The notes beneath the pieces were generated by a model. That model worked only from the letters and a program-made list of their open reading frames with translations, was not told the origin of the DNA and made no database searches. Made by a program: the position numbers and the translations under genes. 48,923 nt of DNA from Apostichopus parvimensis (taxonomy: Eukaryota; Echinodermata; Holothuroidea; Aspidochirotida; Stichopodidae), in the NCBI GenBank assembly GCA_000934455.1, contig KN889091.1:37537-86459 (forward strand). Reading direction: 5' to 3'. Below are positions 1-9,400 of this stretch, piece after piece. Numbering within the stretch: the stretch's first letter is position 1; every line of letters begins with the position of its first letter.

Positions 1-459
1 CTGTCACCCACGTATACACCACACACAACACCTGAGCCTCCTTTACCTCTTTGGTGCAGATAAACGTTGGTAACCAACGTACCTACACTTTATGACACTA
101 TATAAATGGAAGCTGGAAAAACTGATACACCAGCTCACGACTCCATGTTCTGAAAGCCCTTTTAAGCTGGCCAGCATTTCCTATGTTCCTTGCCGAATGT
201 CAATGGAATCTATGTGATGGTGATGTCGTATCGTGTTGAAGTAAAAGACCATTTCAAAGTCCCAGTCTGAAAACTTTGTGAACATGACAGTTCCATAAGG
301 AAAGCTTGGACGAATTTTCAATTTGGTACTTAGATCCATCTTAGTTGATACAAGAATCATGTTGATTTTGCTGAAGGTTCATTTCAGGTCAACAGAGGTC
401 ACCCTCCAAAAGTATGCTCAGTGGATAAACTTCTGATGTCATTATGTTTTAGGAGTTTA

Positions 460-729
460 GGAGTGTTATAGCTCAGTGGTTAGCGCCGGTGCCCTCCAAT
501 CATAAGGTCCCCAGTTCGAGTCACTCCAAGATTAATGTATGTCATCCAGTTACAGAGTTGTTGACAATTGACAATTCATAATCATGGACGTTAAATATGA
601 ATCTAAGAGACTGACTTCGGTCTGCAGCTTGCGGCTTTGATAAACCAATGAGGCTTCTTCGCGAGTGTATCAGTTTTTTTTCAGCTTGCAGGAGGATCTA
701 AAATACATACATACAAACATACATACATT
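460..729 (+). repeat. tRNA-derived SINE
   Basis: A tRNA-like head carries an A-box-like segment (TAGCTCAGTGG, about 470-480) and a B-box-like segment (AGTTCGAGTC, 513-522) at tRNA-like spacing. A non-tRNA body follows, and the element ends in a short tandem tail of ATAC/ATACA units (about 702-728). This layout (RNA polymerase III promoter head, body, microsatellite tail) is that of a tRNA-derived SINE. The acceptor-stem arms do not pair cleanly, so I do not call a functional tRNA. Exact ends are uncertain because no clear target duplication was seen. Confidence 0.65.
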
Positions 730-743
730 ATGTAGGTCCACGT

Positions 744-1370
744 CAGTGGTGTCGCCAGACAATTCAATCTGGGAGGGGGCACAGGGAGGGCTCATCACTT
801 AATTAGGGAGACACAATGTGTATTTGTGAAGGCCGTCCTGGGGGAGTGGTCTAAGGGGAGGGTGTGTCCCCTCCCCTTTGAGAAAGTTCTGATTAATCAA
901 GGGTATTCAGGGCCCTCAAATGCAATCTGGTGCTATATTTTGCAACTTGAAGTAACTTTATGTTAAAGAATATTCAGGCTTAGTCTGTCCGATATTTATG
1001 TTTTTAATTGAGGCGGATAAAAAAGTTATACAAAAAATGGAAATTAACCCTTTTGCTTTGATAATATTTTTAAATAAGAGTGTTGAAAATTGTAATTGAA
1101 GTTAATGCACGGTAGTAGTGAAGTTTAAGCACTAGCGATTCACGCCGGGCCCCTGTGACCTTTTTAGGGAGAAAACAACTGGTTAATGTGATGGCCGGTG
1201 GAAAAAAGTTTTACTGAGGAACATAATACGTTTCGCTCTTTGTAAAAAGGTTTTTGTTTGAGTATTTTTTTTAACACTACAAATCGCATCTGGGGCACCG
1301 GGGGGAGGGGGGCACGATTTTTTTGGAGGGCACGTGCCCCCAGCCCCCCTCCCCCTTGGCAACCCCACTG
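744..1370. mobile_element. hAT-like non-autonomous DNA transposon, copy 1
   Basis: Terminal inverted repeats are visible: the left end reads CAGTGGTGTCGCC and the right end reads, in reverse complement, CAGTGGGGTTGCC. The element is flanked by a perfect 8-bp target duplication GTCCACGT (736-743 and 1371-1378). Ends beginning CAG with an 8-bp duplication are typical of hAT elements. The interior is G/C-homopolymer rich and has no transposase ORF. It shares internal sequence (a GGCCG-CCTGGGGGAG-GGTCTAAG block and a TTTGGTGC-like block) with the element at 1711-2084, so both belong to one family. Confidence 0.75.
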
Positions 1371-1710
1371 GTCCACGTTAGTCTTAAAACATTTCTGATT
1401 TACTTGAAGTCAACAAAGCTCAAATCTGCCAAATATTTTATGCATTATATATTATCATATTTTTTTATTGTAATGTTCTGTCTGTCAATGGGGAGGGTAG
1501 CCCAGCGAGGGAGAGGGGGGGGGTAGGGGTTAAAACCTCCCCCAGAAGTATACGTTGGAAGTTGCGCCCGTGGTATAGCCTCACGTCAAGTTAACAGTTT
1601 ATATGTTTATTTATATATCTTGCTACGTAATGACAAGGTTAGTACATGGCGGTGGCGAAGAGGTTGTTGTTGTAATATGATGTTGTTGGTTCGCTTATAA
1701 TGCATGTATA

Positions 1711-2084
1711 CAGTGGCGTAGGAAGGTACTTTTGAGTGGGGGGGGGAAGACTGATGGCCGGCCTGGGGGAGGGGTCTAAGTGGAGGGGGTGTCCCTCTCC
1801 CCTTTAGAAATTTTTTGCATTTCCAGGTGGCCTCAGATGCAGTTTGGTGCAATATAGCACACTTCAACACCCACTCCATTTTGTAAATAATTTTGCATTT
1901 TCACCTGGCCTTAGATGCAAATGAGATTTTTTTTCTGCCAAAATGTTCTGAGCACCAAGGGCAGAAATGAAAAAGGGGTTTTCTGACTTGCGGAGCCGGG
2001 GGGGGGGCGGAATGATACTTCCGCCCCCCCATATTTTTCACTGGGGGATGGCGCCCCCCAGCACCCCCGGTTCCTACGCCCTTG
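1711..2084. mobile_element. hAT-like non-autonomous DNA transposon, copy 2
   Basis: The left end reads CAGTGGCGTAGGAAGG and the right end, in reverse complement, reads CAAGGGCGTAGGAACC. The flanks carry a perfect 8-bp duplication CATGTATA (1703-1710 and 2085-2092). It is 374 bp and non-coding. It is related in its interior to the copy at 744-1370 but shorter, suggesting independently inserted deletion derivatives of one family. Superfamily assignment rests only on end sequence and duplication length. Confidence 0.75.
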
Positions 2085-2606
2085 CATGTATATATAACAC
2101 CAGAAAGGAATTGACTATACAAGCGAATTGAAACTGGTTGTTTATTTCAGTTATGTTTGCTATCATATGAGTTTCTCTGGATATCGGAGAGATTCGATGG
2201 TTTTTTAAGATAAAACCTTTGGTTTGACTTGTATCGCCACACACTTATGATACCAGAGTTCCAAAGGCCAAGGGTACCGCCTGCACGCTCCCTGTAACAA
2301 GACAATCGAAACCCCAAGAATTTTTAACCCGAATAGACTGGTCTTTGGTCTTTCATGAAGTAAATCATTCGTCGAAGATAATTCCACACCGCGGCATTTG
2401 TAACTCCAGTTAGGTCTGTATCGTCACGTCCTAATGAATAACTATGTAGAGTTTTATGTAGGCATAATTATATGTTGCACATATTACTTCGGTCCAGTAG
2501 GCTCTTAGGGGGCCTAAGCTATAGTCGCTAAATTTACTGAAGTTTTCAACTTCTCATGTGCATGAGTTAACAAACTTAAACTCTTCTATACCTGTTTACA
2601 TTTTCC
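2085..2606. other. Upstream region of the AIG1-like gene, no gene seen
   Basis: Non-coding sequence between the hAT-like element and the first candidate exon. No TATA box or other clear core promoter is recognised. It probably holds a promoter for the exon at 2607, but nothing specific supports this. Confidence 0.3.
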
Positions 2607-2819
2607 ATGATGGAAAACAGCCGCGGAAAGAATAAAGTGAACACCGGTTTACACCGTCACGGACATATCGCGATATTCATTTGGTATGTGTTCGTAATTA
2701 CTATCGATTGGATTCACTTTACACCGCGATTAATGTTATTCTCTGACGAAAGAAAACACTTTTTGGAGTTCTTCCACTTTTACCTTTGTAATTTGGCGTT
2801 TCTAACCAGCATAAATACG
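2607..2819 (+). CDS. Candidate third alternative first exon of the AIG1/ADTRP-like gene
   Basis: ATG at 2607 opens 71 codons ending at a strong donor (ACG|GTAAGA, 2819/2820) in phase 0, the same phase as the other two first exons and as the acceptor at 7431. The peptide has a polar, basic start, a hydrophobic aromatic stretch (residues about 20-40) and a block KHFLEFF (50-56) that lines up with the family block WKFLTF. It is CpG-richer than its surroundings, as expected of a first exon. Odd points: it lacks the TYGG motif, carries Glu54 where the family has the catalytic Thr, and is about 10 residues longer before the splice. It could instead be a remnant of a duplicated gene. Confidence 0.4.
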
Positions 2820-3413
2820 GTAAGAAAGAGATTGTTCTTAACATCGTTAAATTATGTGTATTGGTTGCATGCTTTTGCACACGTGCGCACGTAAGGAGGG
2901 GGGGGGGGTTAGAGGGGTGACATACACAATGTGGGGGAATCCTGAGGATACTTTTGGCACTCAGTCGGTAAAACCTAAGGACCACTCTTCCGTTATCTCG
3001 TCAAAACGTCCATTTTCTGAAGTTTGTCACGTTACCATCTCGTCAACTCGTCAATTTGCAGATAATTGTCGTTTTGTCAAGTTGGTAACTCGTCAATGCA
3101 ATGTCCTTTCTACGCTTCCGTACCATACTGTTAGATCAGGGACTAGATATTCGGATTTGATCGCTGAAGCAGTACGTTGGCTGCACTCTAAAAGTTGTCC
3201 TACCGTATTGTCAGTTATAACTACTGATGACAAACTTTGTAGTTTGAATTTATATGAGCTTCAGTTTGATTCAGAGTGTGAATCTTCATATCATTAATGT
3301 TGATTTCTGAAGAAAAAAAAAGATAAAATACAACTGGTTGAACGTAGTTTGAAATTCTCAGTGTATAACAACATAGGCTTTTTTGCACTAACGTTAGAAT
3401 CCTCCCAGACACT

Positions 3414-6400
3414 ATGGCAGCCACCTCTGTCACTGCTACCATCTTTCATTTTGGACTTGTTTGGTATTATTTTTACACATATTACCATTATACCATTACT
3501 TTTGAACCATCTCTTCGACAATTTCGTCCAAATACATATGGTGGTTTGTGGAAGTTCCTAACCTTTTGGGGATTGGTAAGACATCCTTCATGTAGTAATT
3601 GTTAAGAGGCATGTTGTAGATCGTATCACAAGCGCATGCTACACTCGTTACTTCGTTATCGTGCGTTCCAGCATACGGAAGTGTTTTTCGATGATCTGGG
3701 AATGCCGTTGTTTCTTGCTTTGCTTGTTACTTCGTTATCGATATTTTTTTGACACCTGGTTGTTATAGGAACTTCATTATATCTTCATATTAATAAAAAA
3801 ACTATTGGCAAATTGTTGAGGTCTATATTTGTCCTGATCTACTTGACGAGACGAGGTGGCTCGTTAGCCTTGTATAATTTGTAACGTTATTCTAATCTGG
3901 CTAGGCTAGAACTAAAAGTTAGGCCCAAGTTAGATAATGTAGCACTGCCAATGTTAGCAATTTAAGTCTGTAAAAGGCGTTCTAAACGTGTTGTGGATGA
4001 CTTGACCACGAACGTAACGCAAAGATTTGACTAGTCTAAGCCTAGCAAGAACCCGGTTTTTGTTATTTAGTTGTATACAGGCCTATTATTACTAGTTGTT
4101 AAGTCATGAGTCTGTCATGTATATGGGCTACATTAAACTTGGCTAGGCCTGTTAATAATAGTAACACAGGTTAGGCTAGGCCTACAACTTGTTTTTCAGT
4201 TCAATTCATACAAATGCATTTCTCATATTATCGTACAAAAGATATATGATGTAAGATGGCCAGCTGTTGCTGTTAGGTGAAGCTATGCACTACTATACCT
4301 AAGACCAGACTTTGGTCGGGTAACAACCTAACATTTTTGGTATACACTTGGATTACTTGTACAGTGTTTATAGTAATACTGTTCCATACAGTAGCTACTG
4401 CTAATTAGCCTAGTTCAAAATAATAAGCTAGAATCAAGTATGGATGGACTAGTTTAATTGTAATGTCTGGTAGTATGTGATGTGAATATATATGAGCTAC
4501 GATTTTCATAAAAATACCCTCAGAGCTTTTAATGAGCTCAGTGTTTCTTACGGTAAATTGGGTGGAAATAAAATGCAGTTTTGAAATGCATTTTGATTAA
4601 CTTAGAACCCAGTCTGTTAGGAAAACTTTTTTTGTTCAGGAATAATTTCAAAGTGAGAAGGTGCTAGGTCATGTTATGAAAGTAGATTAACTCTCTTGAT
4701 AAATCCTGTGTTAGACGTTAATTTCTGTGCTCTTTTAAGTAAGTTGGTAGTTAAATCAATTTCATTCATAAAAATTGTAGTTTAATAGTGACCTAAGCGT
4801 TGAGATAATCATAAAACCTATATTGTTTCTAAAATGAGCATTCAGTATCAGGCAGGACAGTGAGCAACATGTTATCTTCAAAACTACTTGTATATGTAGA
4901 ACACTTAACAGTAAAAATGTTGCAGAATGGAACTAATGCAAAGTGGTATACATGTACATCAGTGTTTGACACAATCCCTCACCGGCTTGTGGACACCTCC
5001 CCAAACATGCTGAGTCATCGGTGCATGGTACCGCTTACAGTTGTGTTAAATGAAAGACATGAACAGTTAATTTCTCAAAAGATCTCAAATTGAGAACATA
5101 ATTGATATTTACCCTGTTCAAGTCAAAATGATTAATTATAAGCAATTGGATTGGCTCACATGAGACCATCATTTGCTACGCTTAGTGTATGATTTATTCT
5201 ACCTTTGATTCCTACATCTATAGATCTGTTACGGTTACATGACCTACCAACAAATCATTGCTACATGTTGCAAAAATTCCTGCCTGGATTTCGTTTGTGT
5301 GTGTTTGCTCTTTTGCTGATAAAGTTGAGATTATTTGTAAACCTTGATATGCACTTTATCTCGAGTTGTTTAATTTGTATTCACATGGATAGGTGTATGT
5401 CTGTTTTTAAGATCTATGCCATTGCTGTGTACAGTATATACCATGTCAGCCATTTTATCTTCAATATTTAACATAGCCACTCAGTACAGTATCCTAGCTA
5501 TAGCTATAGTACATGTACATATTGTGTAGAGTATATATGACCCAGTTAACATACATGTACAGTTTATCTGTAACTACATTAAACTGATTTCACAAATCTA
5601 CCACCATCTTTGCTTTCTGGAGATAAAAAGGTTTAATTCTGATTTCCAGTGGTCGTGGTGTGAGATTTTGAATGGTAAATTTCTGATTTTAAAATACAGT
5701 ACTTCAGTTGCTTTGTATCCTGATTTGATCTGTGGCTTGGATCTCGTCTGGTGATTCTGGTCTGGTCTGGTTAACCTCTTCGTCGTCAGTCATTTTGGAT
5801 AAAAACAGTTCAACAAACATTCCAATATGGCTTCTGCCTCGTCTTTTATATTAACTTTATTACATTTGGCGATATCGTACCATTACACCATGACCTACTG
5901 GATATACATAACGGATACGAAACAGCGATTGCTCGCAGTGCGACCGTATACCTATGGCGGGGAATACAAATATTTCACAATATGGTGTCTGGTAAGAATC
6001 AGAAAACAAACAGCTACTGTTTAAGCTACGCAACTCATGAAATTTCAGAATTTATGATAAGTCTGAATTTTGGTATTAAAGAGTAACCATCAGCTATTCC
6101 ATTTGGTCAGTTAATATTTAGATATGTGTTGTTTATAAATATTTTTGATATGTTATATTCCTGAAACTAACAGTAGTAATTTTGTTCACAGAATTAAATT
6201 TGACATATATGCTTGATCAGATCATTTTAAATATCAAATGTAAATGAAAGTTTGCCAAAGTTACAATCTAAAACTACAGTACATTTCTCTGCTGTATAAA
6301 CTTGCAGTTTAAGTACTGGTTGTGTGTTTTCCGCAGCCTGAAAATATCAAAATACAAGTGATAAGGTATTTTGATGGAAAAGTGAAAAGTAATTTATTTC

Positions 6401-9400
6401 TTAATTTTTGAAGAGTTAGATTACCTTCAGATGCAGGGGGGCTTTTTTGAACATATTTCTGGGCTAAGTTTTCATCGGCTTACGACACAAGTTTTGTAAC
6501 TGTAAAAAAGACAGAAAAGTAATCAATGTTTGAGGTATGGCACGGAAAATGCACAAAATTGCAAAATTGTGTATTTATTCTGTAGCAAAGGTACCGGTTT
6601 CTAGATCATAAATTTGGACATTTTGGTAGAAAATATAAGAGAAAGATGACTAGCAAGGCTTACAGTGTTTCAACCGTGGTTAATTAGAGAGTATGGTCGT
6701 CTTGTTCGATAAGTTAGAAATGTTGTATTTTAGCAAAATTTTACATAATTTGTTCTGTACCTGTAATGACAATATGATTCTGGAAATGATGTATTATAGT
6801 GCTTGAAAGATGAGAAAGGAATGTGTGTATGCAGATAATTAACCCAGGGGACTGTACCCCTTCCCCTAATACCCCTATTCATAGCCCTATTTATGGGAGG
6901 GAGGGAGGGGGAAGGAATGTGTGTATGCAGATTGAATGGACAGCAAGAGCCAGAAGGGACCGGGATAATTGAGTCAATTCCTAATTATATTATGATCTCT
7001 ATCTCACATTGAGATAATTGAGCCCAGGGGACTGTACCCCTTCCCCTTATACCCCTCTCATCAGCCCTGTGTACAGGGGGAGGGGGAGGAAGGAATGTGT
7101 TGATGCAGATTAAATGGACATTAAGAGCCAGGAGGGGCCGGGGATAATTGAGTAAATTCCTAATTACATTATGATCTTTATCTCACATTTCCCTCAAGTC
7201 CAGGGCACTAAATTTGCATGCACTGTACGCACCATTAGACTTGGCATCAGTGAATCAGAAACAGGTCGACTGTTAGGTACCACAATAGCTAACCAAAAAA
7301 TCCATGATTGTAGTACAACAGGTCATACAGATCTTCTCTGCATTTCCAAAAGGATGTAACATGTTTGTGACATGAGAGAAATAACTTCATTCTTACTTCT
7401 TTTTCCATTTTGTTATTTTTTTTTTCTCCAGATTTTGCAGTTAGTATATTTCTTCTGGTCTTGCATAACTGATATGGTATCAGCGTCTGCACCACATAGC
7501 ACAGTAGGAAGGGCAACTGTAGCTTTCAGAGATTGGTTCCTGGCCGCAATAGTCTTCCCCATTGGTTCTGTAAGTCTTTAACTATTTGTATTTCTCTGGT
7601 AGACTTTAAGGCTGGACTTAGAAAATGGAAGTGGGGAGGCTTGGAGGGGATGGGGGTGGGTGGGGGGGGGCCAGAAGTGTGGGATGGAAGAAGGAGGGTA
7701 TGAAAGAGAATAAGAGGGTGAGAATGGAAAAAAAAGGGTAAAACATCTATCAGAAAGATAACTTGCCATGAGAAACAAACTATGCAGTATAGTGTATAGA
7801 GGAATCCTCATGTAGTAGGCCTGGACGCGGGGAATTTACCATGGACGTTGTACGTACAAATGTTGTTCTCACAAAAATTGTGCAAGTTCCGGGCATTTCT
7901 GTTTTACGTATTAATCTGTTCATCGTTTCTCTGTGTTTTTCCTTTCTCATCAGTTGGTCGTTATAACCTTTTGGGCGATATATAGTATTAACAGGGAGCT
8001 CATCTTTCCGGCGGCACTTGATGAATTCTTCCCAGCCTGGTTAAATCATGCTTTGGTAAGCATGCATTATTTCTATGAGGGAATCTAAAGCACCAGTTCA
8101 AGAAATGTCTAATATTTAGAGCGTGTAACTTCAAGAATCTTGTTGACCAGCCTCTCACCCGATTCTATCAAGAAATGAAATGTTGATATTTTGTGAATTT
8201 TATCGGGAACTTACAAAGCCCAACTACGTATTGATATCAGTAAAGAACAAGACTTGAAAATCCTTTTGTAATTCTTTGAGCACTTCTCTGTATGCAGGCT
8301 TGCTAAGAATCCTATCAGGGTTTATTTTGAACTGTACCAGACAAAGAGACGATTGACAGCCAGTTGAGTTCCTTTTTGGTGGATCTTTTTTCCACCATAG
8401 CGTTAGGGAAGTACCGCCTTGCTGCACTCACCCCCTGAGGGTGCAAGGCAGGGCTCCATGGGTGCAAATTTATAGACATAAACAACAAATTTATGAACAA
8501 AACAATAACTGACAGCAGGTAAAGTTGTTGTCAAATTATGTTTCCATTGGTTAAGGATGTGCAAGTAGTAGAAAAGATAAAGAAACCCTGCCCTACAAAC
8601 ACCCATGACGAGAGCTTTCAATATTTGTCCATCTTTTTGCTATTTGGACAATCTCAGAATATCCTGCATATCTTGCTAAAATAGAAAAACAATGTCTCTT
8701 TGTTGTTCCTTAAAGCAGCATTTTGCGTTTGGTTGCCGTTTTCTACTTTTTTGACATGTCCATCGAGTTTTTTACATATATCAATCACAAAACAGCAAAC
8801 TAAGATATTAGCCAAGTTTTTCCCTGCCAACATCGTTAATTAGCGAGCACTTAAGGATATTTGCAGATAATGAGAGAAGTGTCCACGACAAATTCCACAT
8901 TTAAAATTAATCGCATACAGTTCCCTGGGCCAAACCCACTAGTTTGAATTCAACCAATCAGAGATGCAGGTTTAGTTATGAGCCGTTGCTAAAAATAGAT
9001 TCAAGACTTTGCGTTGGTACAACCAGGGAGTTGCTATGGAACTTCCTGGTACAACTGCCATATAGACTGTACACAAATCAAGATGGTGTTGTATTACGTA
9101 TTGGTCAATGGCGAGGTTTATTGGGATCCCAACGGAAAATATCTTGGAGAAAAACAAAGTTGAAAGTTGCAAATTGTTCGACTTTTATGCCACCATTTAA
9201 AGTAAGATTTGAAAAAAAAGCTAGTTATGTATGTCGTTATGGCATAGTGGAGTCAGTGAGGTTGAGAAAAATCATAGAAAAGGACGCAAAATGCTGCTTT
9301 AAGTGATTGTTCCCTTACGTCTTCTCTTTCATTTCACAGCATACCTTTGTTCTCCCGTTGCTTCTTATCGATATGTTGCTGGTGAAACACAAATATCCTT

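Noticed and set aside
466-535. Functional tRNA gene
   Set aside because: A- and B-box-like words are present, but the arms do not pair well and a SINE body and tail follow.
2854-3297. 147-codon open frame downstream of the first candidate exon
   Set aside because: It crosses a poly(G) tract and repeated CTCGTCAA words, and has no recognisable similarity.
8944-9306. 120-codon open frame in the third intron of the AIG1-like gene
   Set aside because: It lies in a TTAA-flanked MITE and shows no recognisable domain.
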